Shown piece after piece: positions 6,417 to 15,355 of a stretch of DNA of 64,000 bases. This DNA is from Ketobacter sp. GTDB taxonomy: Bacteria; Pseudomonadota; Gammaproteobacteria; Pseudomonadales; Ketobacteraceae. The notes under the pieces were generated by a model. It had not been told where the DNA came from and did not search any database. It saw only the letters and a program-made list of their open reading frames with translations. Numbering within the stretch: the stretch's first letter is position 1; every line of letters starts with the position of its first letter. A program made the position numbers and the translations under genes. The DNA lies in assembly GCF_003671495.1 (NCBI RefSeq), contig NZ_RCHN01000013.1:1-64000 (forward strand). Direction: 5' to 3'.

Positions 6417-8945
6417 ATGTGTGGAACCAGAACGCGCACTGCCGTTACACCCCCAACAGCACACACCCCACCCCAAACGCACGATCACTTCACCGCTGCC
6501 AGATTGCGTTTTAACGCAAACCTGCTGGCTGTGGCGGTCTCATCCATGATGTCCGCCGGCATCAGCACCTCGGTATTGGCCGAAGAGCCGCCGGCCGCAG
6601 AAAACAAAGGGCCGGCCCTGGAAGAAGTCACCGTTACGGCCCGCCGCCGGGAAGAAAACGCGCAGGAAGTGCCGATTGCGCTGAAAGTCATGGATGCTGA
6701 ATACCTGGAAAAACAGAACATTGTCGAACTGGAAAGCCTGGCCACCGCGGTTCCCGCCGTCACCATTTCCAACACCGGCACATCCTCCAACGCGCCCATC
6801 GTGGCGGTGCGCGGACAACGCCCCACTGATACCACGTTATCGTTGGATCAATCCATCCCCATTTATTTTAATGAAGTGGTGATGACGCCGTCTCAGGGCA
6901 CCAACCTGGCGTTCTACGACTTGTCAAATATTCAGGTGTTGAAAGGCCCCCAGGGCACACTTTTTGGCCGCAACACCACGGGGGGTGCATTACTGATTAC
7001 ACCCGCTGCCCCAACCCTGGAACAGGAAGGCTATGTTCAGATTAAAGCCGGTAACTATAACTTGTGGGGGCTGGAAGGCGCATTCAATATGCCGGTCAGC
7101 GACAACCTGCAATTCCGGGTTGCCGGGTTCACCACCAAACGGGATGGATACCAGGATGTGGTATCGGACAATGACCTGAAAGGCGAAGAACTGTGGGATG
7201 AAGATTCCCAGGGTTTGCGCATCGGCATGAATCTGGACTTCGACAACTTCTCGAACCTGACCATGCTGGCCTATGACGAGAACGATATGCTGTCACGGGC
7301 ACCAGTGATCTCCGGCTATGCACCCATTCAATTGGGGGGCCTGATCGAAGCGGCCTATAACCAGAACGGTGAAATGGACGCTGCCCTGGCGCGACAGAAA
7401 AACCGCTCCGCCCACGATGTTGAGATTGATCTCTTGGGCAGGGAAACCGTCGAGAACTTCTTTGCGTCCAATACCACGCAGTTTGAAATTTCCGATTCAC
7501 TGTCCATCAAAAACATTTTCGGTTACCGCACGGTGGAAACCACCCGTACCGTGGATGCTGATGGCACGGCATTCCCCATCTTTTCCAACGGGATCAGCGA
7601 TTACGGCGCCGAGGTAACCCGTGATCCGGAAGGCGCTGAGGTCATCGATGCAGAGCAATTCAGCAACGAGTTCCAGCTGCTGGGCAGTACCGACAAGATT
7701 GAGTGGATCACCGGCCTGTACTGGTACAAGATGAACGCCTCCCAGGATGGTTTGACTCAGGTGTTCTCCGGCAACATCCCCACGCCGGCGCCGGGAATCT
7801 TTTTGCCCGCCTTTATTTATCAGGCATCACCGGTTGGAGACGTGAACAACGAAGCCTATGGTATCTTCGGTGAGGCCACCTACCATTTTGACGAAGAATG
7901 GGCGCTGACCCTGGGTTTGCGTCAAAGCTGGGATGAGCGCAGCGTCACCGTGAAAAACCAGAAGCAGGCGCCACCGACACCACCGCTGGAGTTCAACCTG
8001 GTCACCGACCCGCTGGAATGTGCGGTGAAGGACAAAAACGGTAATACCGAACCGGATTGTGCCCGCACCGAAAGCGAGACGTTCTCCTCACCCACCGGCC
8101 GCATCGTGGTGAGCTATACCCCGGATGACAGCACCCTGATTTACGGTAGTGTCTCCACCGGTTATCGCTCCGGCGGTTTCAACCTGCGCGCCGTTGACAA
8201 CGAAACCCTGAAGCCGTTCGATGAGGAAACCGTAGTCACCTACGAAATCGGCCACAAAGCCGAATGGGATTCTGTGCGCACCGCGGTGGCAGCCTATGTA
8301 CAGAAGTACGACGACATCCAGAAAACGGTGGCACTGTTTACCGGCAGCAACTTCGAGACCAGCACCATCAATGCGGCTTCCGCCACGATTCAAGGTTTTG
8401 AAGCCGACGTGATGTGGGCCGTCACCAACGACCTGGTGCTGACCCTGGGTTATGCCTATACCGACGCCAGCTACGACAAGTGGATCGCCGAAGTCAGAGA
8501 CCCCGACACCAACACCATGGTGGAAGTGGATGCCTCTGATGATGACTTTGGCTTTACGCCGAAAAATACCGCCACGGTTTCTGCGTCCTACACATTGCCC
8601 ACCAGCGCGGAGCTGGGCGAGATGACGTTGTCAGGTTCGGTTTACTGGCAGGATGAAATGGTTAACTTCGCCATTCCCTCTGAGTTCGAGGTGACGGTAA
8701 CCGACGACGCTCTGCGTGAGGTTGCCTATGAGTCCATCAACGTGAAGTCCTATGCCGTGGCGAACTTGCGCTTCGACTGGCGCAACATGATGAACTCAGA
8801 CTTCGACTCAGCCCTGACTGTCAGCAACGTCAACGACAAGGAATACGTGATCGGTGGCTTTAACCAGATTGATTCGTTAGGTTTGGTTGAATCAGCCTAT
8901 GGGCCACCACGGACTATCATTGGCTCACTGCGCTATAACTTTTAA
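6417..8945 (+). CDS. TonB-dependent outer-membrane receptor
   Basis: Receptor of about 842 aa. The ATG at 6417 is preceded by GGAG 7 nt upstream; an in-frame TTG two codons earlier is less likely. A long N-region leads into a signal peptide ending near SVLAEE, then a TonB-box-like LEEVTVTARRR, a plug domain (about 60-180, with VLKGPQGTLFGRNTTGGAL) and a 22-strand-type barrel ending in a terminal aromatic strand (GSLRYNF). The plug belongs to the 'EEVTVTARRREENAQEVPI' group widespread in marine gammaproteobacteria, whose substrates are diverse (iron complexes, sterols, other hydrophobic molecules), so no substrate is assigned. It heads the TonB2-type operon 8994-14180 that would energise it. 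Confidence 0.93.
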   Translation: MCGTRTRTAVTPPTAHTPPQTHDHFTAARLRFNANLLAVAVSSMMSAGISTSVLAEEPPAAENKGPALEEVTVTARRREENAQEVPIALKVMDAEYLEKQNIVELESLATAVPAVTISNTGTSSNAPIVAVRGQRPTDTTLSLDQSIPIYFNEVVMTPSQGTNLAFYDLSNIQVLKGPQGTLFGRNTTGGALLITPAAPTLEQEGYVQIKAGNYNLWGLEGAFNMPVSDNLQFRVAGFTTKRDGYQDVVSDNDLKGEELWDEDSQGLRIGMNLDFDNFSNLTMLAYDENDMLSRAPVISGYAPIQLGGLIEAAYNQNGEMDAALARQKNRSAHDVEIDLLGRETVENFFASNTTQFEISDSLSIKNIFGYRTVETTRTVDADGTAFPIFSNGISDYGAEVTRDPEGAEVIDAEQFSNEFQLLGSTDKIEWITGLYWYKMNASQDGLTQVFSGNIPTPAPGIFLPAFIYQASPVGDVNNEAYGIFGEATYHFDEEWALTLGLRQSWDERSVTVKNQKQAPPTPPLEFNLVTDPLECAVKDKNGNTEPDCARTESETFSSPTGRIVVSYTPDDSTLIYGSVSTGYRSGGFNLRAVDNETLKPFDEETVVTYEIGHKAEWDSVRTAVAAYVQKYDDIQKTVALFTGSNFETSTINAASATIQGFEADVMWAVTNDLVLTLGYAYTDASYDKWIAEVRDPDTNTMVEVDASDDDFGFTPKNTATVSASYTLPTSAELGEMTLSGSVYWQDEMVNFAIPSEFEVTVTDDALREVAYESINVKSYAVANLRFDWRNMMNSDFDSALTVSNVNDKEYVIGGFNQIDSLGLVESAYGPPRTIIGSLRYNF

Positions 8946-8993
8946 TTCTTAAAACACAGATACAAACATTAGTTACAAAGAAGGGAAAGCTTC

Positions 8994-9779
8994 ATGAGAA
9001 AATTCATTCCCCCTTTACTAGTTCGACATTCGGTTTTTCTGCTGTCTGCTAGCTTTCTTCTTTCAACCAACAGCATGGCCGCCAGCCTGGATAAAGCCGT
9101 TGGCGAAAACACCAGTGCCAATGTTTCTGCCCAGCAGTCACAGAAGAAAGTAGACGCACTGTCGCACCAGACCGATAAATTGTTTAACGAGTACAAGGTT
9201 GTCAGCAAAGAGATTGATGGCCTGCAGGTCTACAACACTCAACTGGAAAAGCAGATCGCCAACCAGTTGAAGGAAATGCAGTCCATCAACCACTCCATTG
9301 ACCAGGTCACCGTGATAGAGCGCCAGATCATTCCCCTGATGCTGAGCATGATCGAAGGCCTGAAACAATTCGTCGTCCTGGATGTGCCGTTCCTGCAGGA
9401 TGAACGCCAGGAACGCATCAGCAATCTGGATTATTTGATGGAACGCTCGGACGTCTCAGTAGCGGAGAAATTCCGCAAGGTGCTGGAAGCCTACCAGATT
9501 GAAAACGAATATGGCCGCACCATTGAAGCCTATCGGGGCACCCTGGACATCAACGGCAGCCAGCGCGAAGTGGACTTCCTGCGCATCGGCCGCATATCGC
9601 TGATGTACCAAACGGATGATTCCCAACTCTCCGGCATCTGGAACAAGAACAGCCAGCAGTGGGACCCGCTTTCCAACCAGTATCGCAGTGCCATCCGGGA
9701 TGGCCTGCGCATCGCTCGCAAGGAAGTCGCGCCCAATCTTTTGAAACTACCGATTCCGGCGGCGGAGGCAGTACAATGA
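8994..9779 (+). CDS. DUF3450 periplasmic coiled-coil protein of the TonB2 operon
   Basis: A 261-aa protein with a good ribosome binding site (AAGGGAAAG) and a signal peptide cleaved after about residue 29 (SMAAS). Residues about 45-105 form a long coiled coil (QKKVDALSHQTDKLFNEYK..., QLEKQIANQLKEMQSI). The C-terminal half (RQIIPLMLSMIEGLKQFV, QREVDFLRIGRISLMYQT) is typical of DUF3450. This family is regularly encoded immediately before TtpC-type MotA/TolQ/ExbB genes in TonB2 systems. Its role there is structural or periplasmic and not well defined. Stop and next start overlap (ATGA). Confidence 0.88.
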   Translation: MRKFIPPLLVRHSVFLLSASFLLSTNSMAASLDKAVGENTSANVSAQQSQKKVDALSHQTDKLFNEYKVVSKEIDGLQVYNTQLEKQIANQLKEMQSINHSIDQVTVIERQIIPLMLSMIEGLKQFVVLDVPFLQDERQERISNLDYLMERSDVSVAEKFRKVLEAYQIENEYGRTIEAYRGTLDINGSQREVDFLRIGRISLMYQTDDSQLSGIWNKNSQQWDPLSNQYRSAIRDGLRIARKEVAPNLLKLPIPAAEAVQ

Positions 9780-11152
9780 AAACCCGTGTGACCCTATCAT
9801 CCCTGCTGCTGGGCCTGGCCCTAAGCAGCCCGTTACTGGCTGCGCCGGCGGCAAACCTGGATCAGTTGCTGGATCTGGTGAAACAGGGCCGGATTTCCGA
9901 AGCGCAGGAAAACCGCGCCCGGGAAGCCCGCTTTCAGTCAGAGAAGAGCAATCAGGAAAAGATTCTGGCGGAAGCCAAACAAGCCCGAACCAAGGAAGAG
10001 CAACGCAGCTCCGACCTGGAAGAAAAGTTCGAAAAAAATGAGCTGGAAACCGCCGCACTGCAGGAAGCCCTCAACAAGCGCCTGGGTTCCCTGAAAGAGC
10101 TGTTCGGTGTACTGCAACAGGTGGCCGGTGACACCACCAGCCAGTTCCAGACATCCCTCACCAGCAGCCAGTATGAGAATCGCGGTGAGTTTCTCACCCA
10201 ACTGGCCAAAAAAATGGGCACCAGCTCCGAGCTGGCGTCCATTGAGGAAATTGAACGCCTGTGGTTCGAGCTGCAGCGGGAGATGACTGAATCCGGCAAT
10301 GTCGTCAAGTTCAACCATGCCATCATTGATGCCACCGGCCAGGAAAAGCAGGCAGAGGTAATCCGGGTGGGCACCTTTAATCTGGTGGCAGACGGCAAAT
10401 ACCTGAAATACGACAGTGAAACCGGCAAGATCGCCGAACTGCTGCGGCAACCATCCACCCGTTTTGTGGAAACCGCTGCAGCCCTCAGCACGGCAGCGCC
10501 AGGGGAACTGGTGGAATTCGGCCTGGACCCTTCCCGCGGCACCCTGCTGTCAGCCCTGATCAAGGAACCCAATACCCGGGAACGGGTGGAACAAGGCGGA
10601 CTGGTGGGCTACATCATCATCGGCGTTGGCGTTCTGTCCTGGCTGTTGGCATTGGAGCGGGTCATCACGCTGTCAATCACCCGGGCCAAAGTGCGTGCCC
10701 AGGCCAAGTCCGATGACGCCAAAACCTCCAACCCGCTGGGCCGCGTGCTGACGGTGTACCAGAACAATCCAAGCCTGGACCCGGACACCCTGGAGCTGAA
10801 GCTGGCAGAAGCCATTATCAAGGAAAAGCCCCGCCTGGAGCGCTTTATTCCCCTGCTGAAGATCATTGCAGTGGCAGCACCCCTGCTGGGGCTGTTGGGT
10901 ACGGTAATCGGTATGATCGTCACCTTCCAGTCCATCACCCTGTTCGGTACCGGCGACCCCAAGCTGATGGCCGGTGGTATTTCCCAGGCGCTGGTTACCA
11001 CGGTGCTGGGTCTGCTGGTGGCATTACCCACCCTCTTTTTCCACAGCGTAACCAATTCCATCGCCAAAAACGTGCTGCACATTCTGGAAGAACAAAGCGC
11101 CGGATTGATTGCTGTGCGAATGGAGCAGGAACATGTTTTACGCGCTGCATGA
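9776..11152 (+). CDS. ttpC: TtpC-like MotA/TolQ/ExbB protein with large periplasmic domain
   Basis: A 458-aa protein taken from the ATG at 9776 that overlaps the previous stop. A signal peptide (cleavage near LLAAPA) is followed by a strongly charged coiled coil (about 35-110) and a globular periplasmic region. Three membrane segments follow (about 275-298, 360-383, 405-423) with the MotA/TolQ/ExbB signature APLLGLLGTVIGMIVTFQSI. TtpC proteins are the extra component of TonB2 systems, best described in Vibrio, where they are needed for TonB2-dependent iron uptake. The next gene encodes a normal small ExbB, confirming this is the TtpC slot. The gene symbol is by analogy. Confidence 0.88.
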   Translation: MKTRVTLSSLLLGLALSSPLLAAPAANLDQLLDLVKQGRISEAQENRAREARFQSEKSNQEKILAEAKQARTKEEQRSSDLEEKFEKNELETAALQEALNKRLGSLKELFGVLQQVAGDTTSQFQTSLTSSQYENRGEFLTQLAKKMGTSSELASIEEIERLWFELQREMTESGNVVKFNHAIIDATGQEKQAEVIRVGTFNLVADGKYLKYDSETGKIAELLRQPSTRFVETAAALSTAAPGELVEFGLDPSRGTLLSALIKEPNTRERVEQGGLVGYIIIGVGVLSWLLALERVITLSITRAKVRAQAKSDDAKTSNPLGRVLTVYQNNPSLDPDTLELKLAEAIIKEKPRLERFIPLLKIIAVAAPLLGLLGTVIGMIVTFQSITLFGTGDPKLMAGGISQALVTTVLGLLVALPTLFFHSVTNSIAKNVLHILEEQSAGLIAVRMEQEHVLRAA

Positions 11153-11663
11153 TGTTTATGAATCCCTGCGGGTGTTCCTGGAAACCGGGGGCACCGTACT
11201 GCTGCTGATCGGGATCAACATCTTTGGCATGTGGACTCTGATCTTTGAGCGGATCTGGTTTTTCCAGATCCGCTACCGCAAGGACAAAACCAACACCCTG
11301 GACCAGTGGCACGCCCGTCGGGAACGGCAATCCTGGCCCGCCCAACAAATTCGTACGGCGCTGATTTCGCAAAGCCGGGAAGCACTCAACGACCGGCTGG
11401 CGCTGATCCAGACATTGGTGGCCATCTGCCCCCTGCTGGGGTTGCTGGGCACGGTGACCGGCATGATCGAGGTGTTCACTACGATGTCGTTCTTTGGCAC
11501 CGGTAACGCCCGCAACATGGCTGCCGGGGTATCCAAAGCCACCATTCCCACCATGGCGGGGATGGTGGGGGCATTGTCCGGGCTCTTTGCCATTACCTAT
11601 TTGAAGCGCTTTGCCCAACGGGAGAGCGAGCTGATTGAAGATGGGCTGACAACAGAACATTGA
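11133..11663 (+). CDS. exbB: ExbB-type proton-channel subunit
   Basis: A 176-aa inner-membrane protein. I take the ATG at 11133 (MFYALHDVYESLRVFLETGG), which overlaps the 3' end of ttpC by 20 nt. Three membrane segments are visible, with the signature CPLLGLLGTVTGMIEVFTTMSFFGTGN and a third helix AGMVGALSGLFAITYL. With ExbD (11725) and TonB (12148) it would form the proton-driven motor for the receptor(s). The short length is usual for ExbB2-type proteins. Confidence 0.92.
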   Translation: MFYALHDVYESLRVFLETGGTVLLLIGINIFGMWTLIFERIWFFQIRYRKDKTNTLDQWHARRERQSWPAQQIRTALISQSREALNDRLALIQTLVAICPLLGLLGTVTGMIEVFTTMSFFGTGNARNMAAGVSKATIPTMAGMVGALSGLFAITYLKRFAQRESELIEDGLTTEH

Positions 11664-11724
11664 AGCGGGTGTGGATTACCAACCGGTACTCTGCACACCA
11701 GGCCCCATTATTGAGGTACGCATT

Positions 11725-12135
11725 ATGAGAAGAGCATTATCCAAACTGAACACCGAAGAAGAAGATTCCGGCATTGACCTCACCCCCATGCTGGACGTGG
11801 TGTTCATCATGCTGATCTTTTTTATTGTCACGGCTTCCTTCGTCAAGGAATCCGGTATCGATGTCAACCGCCCAGATGCGGAAACAGCACAGAAGAAGGA
11901 GCGCGCCAATATTCTGGTGGCCATCGACGAACGCAATCAGATCTGGATCGACAAACGCCAGGTGGACCCTCGCGCCGTACGCGCCAACATTGAGCGACTG
12001 CATGCGGAGAATCCCCAGGGCTCTGTGGTGATCCAGGCAGACAAGAACTCCAAGAATGAACGCTTGGTACAGGTAATGGATGCAGCGCGCCAGGCCGGCG
12101 TCTATAACGTGTCCATCGCCGCCAATGAGAGTTGA
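11725..12135 (+). CDS. exbD: ExbD-type proton-channel subunit
   Basis: A 136-aa protein. The start at 11725 (MRRALSKLNTEEED) is chosen because the upstream part of the open frame is not ExbD-like. A single N-terminal membrane helix carries the essential aspartate: IDLTPMLDVVFIMLIFFIVTASF, with the proton-binding Asp in LTPMLDVVF. The periplasmic C-terminus matches ExbD/TolR (GSVVIQADKNSKNERLVQVMDAARQAG). It lies 61 nt after exbB and 12 nt before tonB. Confidence 0.93.
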   Translation: MRRALSKLNTEEEDSGIDLTPMLDVVFIMLIFFIVTASFVKESGIDVNRPDAETAQKKERANILVAIDERNQIWIDKRQVDPRAVRANIERLHAENPQGSVVIQADKNSKNERLVQVMDAARQAGVYNVSIAANES

Positions 12136-12147
12136 GGCTGACTCAAG

Positions 12148-12756
12148 ATGTACTCCAGAATCCTTTTCTCAACTGTTCCGGCGTTGGTCATCACCCTCGC
12201 TCTGTACCTGTTGATGATGTCACTGATTTCCACCGCCCGGCAAAAGCTGGGAGACGATGGCGAACGCTATGTGGTGGATTTCGTACGCCTGAAGCAGGAG
12301 GAAGCGGTTAAAACCAAAGACCGTCGCCCGGAAAAACCACCCCAGCCGGAAGCACCACCACCGACGACAGTACAGCCCGAGCTGGAAGCACCGGATATAG
12401 AGCAAAGCAGCCTTGCCATCGCCGCAGCACCCATCGACAAAACCCTCGACATCGCCACCGGGTTTGGCCTGGGTGCTGCCGACGGAGATTTGCTCCCCAT
12501 CGTAAAAGTACAGCCGATCTACCCGCGCCGGGCATTGTCCCGTGGCATTGAAGGCTACGTGATCCTGGAATTTACCGTCACCAAAAACGGTTCGGTAAAA
12601 GATCCGGTGGTCATCGAATCGGATCCGGCCCGGATCTTTGATTCCGCTGCCATAAAGGCCGCCCTCAAGTTCAAGTACAAACCGCGTATTGTGGACGGTG
12701 AACCGGTTGACGTGGCAGGGGTACAGAACAAGCTGACGTTTCAGATTGAACAATGA
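12148..12756 (+). CDS. tonB: TonB2-type energy transducer
   Basis: A 202-aa protein with an N-terminal membrane anchor (about 8-28), a short Pro-rich linker (RRPEKPPQPEAPPP) and a C-terminal TonB domain. That domain includes the YP motif (QPIYPRRALSRGIEGYVILEFTVTKNG) and the conserved end AALKFKYKPRIVDGEPVDVAG. The short linker fits TonB2 rather than TonB1. Its stop overlaps the next start (ATGA), coupling it to the TPR gene. Confidence 0.93.
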   Translation: MYSRILFSTVPALVITLALYLLMMSLISTARQKLGDDGERYVVDFVRLKQEEAVKTKDRRPEKPPQPEAPPPTTVQPELEAPDIEQSSLAIAAAPIDKTLDIATGFGLGAADGDLLPIVKVQPIYPRRALSRGIEGYVILEFTVTKNGSVKDPVVIESDPARIFDSAAIKAALKFKYKPRIVDGEPVDVAGVQNKLTFQIEQ

Positions 12757-14180
12757 ACACAAGACTGTTGCTCAACGCCGAGCCAAGATTAACTCAAAAC
12801 CAAACAAATTATGCCGGTATGAAGATGTTCCCAAACCAAGGCCTCAACCGAACAGCCCCCAGCCTCCGCCTGCGGCGCGCCACGCTTAGCCTGGCGTTGA
12901 TCAGCTCGCTGGCTTTTATTCCCGCCACGTTGCTGAGCAGCGCCAGCCAGGCTGCTGAAACCCAGTCCACCCACGGGCAGCGACAAACGGTGAAGACACC
13001 GGCCCTGCGGGAGAAAATTTATAAAGTGCTGACAGAAGCCCAGGCCAAAGCGGAAGAAAACCAACCCGCTGAAGCGTTGAAAATTCTGGATGGACTGAAA
13101 AAAAGTTCCGGCCTGAACAGCTACGAAGCCGCCATGATGTGGAAGTTCTACGCCTACATCTATTATTCCCAGGACAACCACCAGCAGGCCATCCAGAGTT
13201 ATGAAAACCTGCTGCGCCAGGAGGCCCTGCCCCGGGCATTGGAGCTGGAAGCCCTGTACAGCGCTGGTCAATTGTACTTTGCCCAGGAGAATTACAAAAA
13301 ATCCATCGACTACCTGGACCGCTGGTTCGCCCTCACAGACACCCCTACTCCCCAGGCTTACATCATGCTGGGCCAGGCCTACTATCAACTCAACCAGATG
13401 AATAAGGCCTTGCCGCCCATCCGGTCTGCTATTGCCATGGCCGAACAGAGCGAGGGCCGCGCCAAGGAAAGCTGGTATCTGTTGTTACGAGCCCTGTATT
13501 TTGAGCAGAACAACTACCAGGCGGGTGCCGATGTGCTGGAGAAACTCATCCAGTATTACCCGAAAAAAGAATACTGGGTGCAGCTGTCCAGTGCCTATGG
13601 TGAATTGAAGCAGGAAAGCAAACAGTTGAGCACCCTCGAGATCGCCTATCGCCAGGGTCTGTTGGATCGGGAAAGCGAGTGGCTCACCCTGGCACAGCTG
13701 ATGATCTTCAATGACATCCCCTACAAGGCCGCAAAGGTACTGGAAAAAGGCATCGACAAGGGCATCATCCGGCCGGAGAAAGACAACCTGAAGCTGTTGT
13801 CCTATGCCTGGTCCACCGCCCAGGAAGCCAAGAAAGCTCTGCCGGTGCTGGTGCAGGCCGCCGCAACATCCCAATCCGGGGAGATCGACATCCAGCTGGG
13901 CTCAACCTATTACCAGTTGGATGAGTGGAATCAGGCGGTGCGCTATCTGCGGGAGGGAATCAGCAAGGGCGATCTCAAACACAAAGGCAATGCCTACCTG
14001 TTGCTGGGCCTGTCCCTGTTCAATATGAATGAGTTTGAAGATGCGCGCTATGCCTTCAAGCAAGCGGCCACATTCGACGGCGCCAAAACCTCGGCAAACC
14101 AGTGGCTGAACTATGTGGATAACGAGATTCAGCGGCGGGATCTGTTGGCACAAACCCTGAAATCCATGGATACACCCTGA
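12753..14180 (+). CDS. Periplasmic TPR protein closing the TonB2 operon
   Basis: A 475-aa protein with an unusually long N-region before a signal peptide that ends near ASQAAET; an internal ATG at 12819 could be the true start. At least six tetratricopeptide-like helix pairs are visible from about 90 to 450 (for example SYEAAMMWKFYAYIYYSQDNH, YIMLGQAYYQLNQMNKALP, LLGLSLFNMNEFEDARYAF). A TPR protein at this position is a constant feature of TonB2/TtpC operons. It may scaffold the complex, but its mechanism is not established. Confidence 0.87.
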   Translation: MNTRLLLNAEPRLTQNQTNYAGMKMFPNQGLNRTAPSLRLRRATLSLALISSLAFIPATLLSSASQAAETQSTHGQRQTVKTPALREKIYKVLTEAQAKAEENQPAEALKILDGLKKSSGLNSYEAAMMWKFYAYIYYSQDNHQQAIQSYENLLRQEALPRALELEALYSAGQLYFAQENYKKSIDYLDRWFALTDTPTPQAYIMLGQAYYQLNQMNKALPPIRSAIAMAEQSEGRAKESWYLLLRALYFEQNNYQAGADVLEKLIQYYPKKEYWVQLSSAYGELKQESKQLSTLEIAYRQGLLDRESEWLTLAQLMIFNDIPYKAAKVLEKGIDKGIIRPEKDNLKLLSYAWSTAQEAKKALPVLVQAAATSQSGEIDIQLGSTYYQLDEWNQAVRYLREGISKGDLKHKGNAYLLLGLSLFNMNEFEDARYAFKQAATFDGAKTSANQWLNYVDNEIQRRDLLAQTLKSMDTP

Positions 14181-14248
14181 GCGGCCACCCACGGCCGCAG
14201 ATTCCACCTATACTGAACACAATAACGTCTTTGCAACAGGTTTTCGCC

Positions 14249-15325
14249 ATGCGTTTGTTCGTTGGCCTGCTGCTGGCACTGAGCTGTACATTGTGTTTCG
14301 CCCGCCAGCCCTACACCGTCATCAACCAGGTCACCATTCACACCGGTGACTGGTATCCACTTTCCACCCGGGACATGAAAGCGGCCGCAGTGGATACGGC
14401 CCTCAGTGAGTTCACCGGCACCGGGCAGTTTCGAATTCTACCTGCAACACCGCCCGCCGCAACGCCAACAGACGGTCGCCTGGATCTCGCGATCTCCCTG
14501 ATCGGCCCAGCCGAGGTGTTGAAGCTGACCGCCGCATTGCATCTGCAGGATCAGCCCAGCTACGTGGCCAGCGTCTCCCTGGACATTCATGGCATGGATT
14601 ACCAGGGCATTTACAATGCCTTTGAATTTGTCGGCCGCGAGACCGCCAAACGCCTCAACGCCAAATTACAGTTTGCGCAGGTGGCGCAGGCCCCCGCGCC
14701 GGACCGGGAGGCATCCGACCTGTTCAACCAGGCACAGACACTGAAGCGGGAAGGCCGTTACCATGAGGCACGGGCCCACTTTGAAGCCCTGGCAGAACGC
14801 ACACCGGCCACCCAATGGAGCGCCCTGGCGGCGGATGAACTGCGCTACGGACTGCCCCTGTACGAGGCAGACAACATCCTTCCAGACCATGCCCTGCAGG
14901 CCTCGGACCGCCTGCTGGAGCAGATGACCAGCGTCAGCCATCTGTATCGGCAGATCCTGGCGGACAACGGGGATCAACCCCAACGGGTGGTGGACATTAA
15001 CCAACGGCTGGACCAGGTAGCCTTGAGCCTGAAGCACCTGCGCAATGCCATCACCGCCAACGCCTTGAGCCGCGCCACCACCCTGCGCATCCTGGTATTG
15101 GAACAGCTGATGCAAACCGGCCAATGGCCCGCAGAGAAGCACATGCGCCAACTGCTGCAACAGCACGGCGATGAATATGAACTGGTGCGCTATGAGCACA
15201 GTGCAACAGAGGGCGATCTGGTGATCCGGGATCAGCGCTACGATGTGATGTTGCAGCTCAGTGGCGATGAGCGGGGAGTGACCCTGCAGCCACTCACCCG
15301 GCAGCCTGCAGCAAAACCCATTTAA
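14249..15325 (+). CDS. Exported protein of unknown function
   Basis: A 358-aa protein taken from the ATG at 14249, giving a clean signal peptide (MRLFVGLLLALSCTLCFA). Residues about 25-130 look like a mixed alpha/beta domain (ISLIGPAEVLKLTAALHLQ, YVASVSLDIHGMDYQGIYNAFEFVG). About 148-190 resembles a single TPR (ASDLFNQAQTLKREGRYHEARAHFEAL), and the C-terminus is beta-rich. I do not recognise the family. It lies 68 nt after the TonB2 operon on the same strand and may be co-transcribed. Confidence 0.7.
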   Translation: MRLFVGLLLALSCTLCFARQPYTVINQVTIHTGDWYPLSTRDMKAAAVDTALSEFTGTGQFRILPATPPAATPTDGRLDLAISLIGPAEVLKLTAALHLQDQPSYVASVSLDIHGMDYQGIYNAFEFVGRETAKRLNAKLQFAQVAQAPAPDREASDLFNQAQTLKREGRYHEARAHFEALAERTPATQWSALAADELRYGLPLYEADNILPDHALQASDRLLEQMTSVSHLYRQILADNGDQPQRVVDINQRLDQVALSLKHLRNAITANALSRATTLRILVLEQLMQTGQWPAEKHMRQLLQQHGDEYELVRYEHSATEGDLVIRDQRYDVMLQLSGDERGVTLQPLTRQPAAKPI

Positions 15326-15355
15326 CCCCAGCAGCTCCCCCCATGCGGGCAATGG

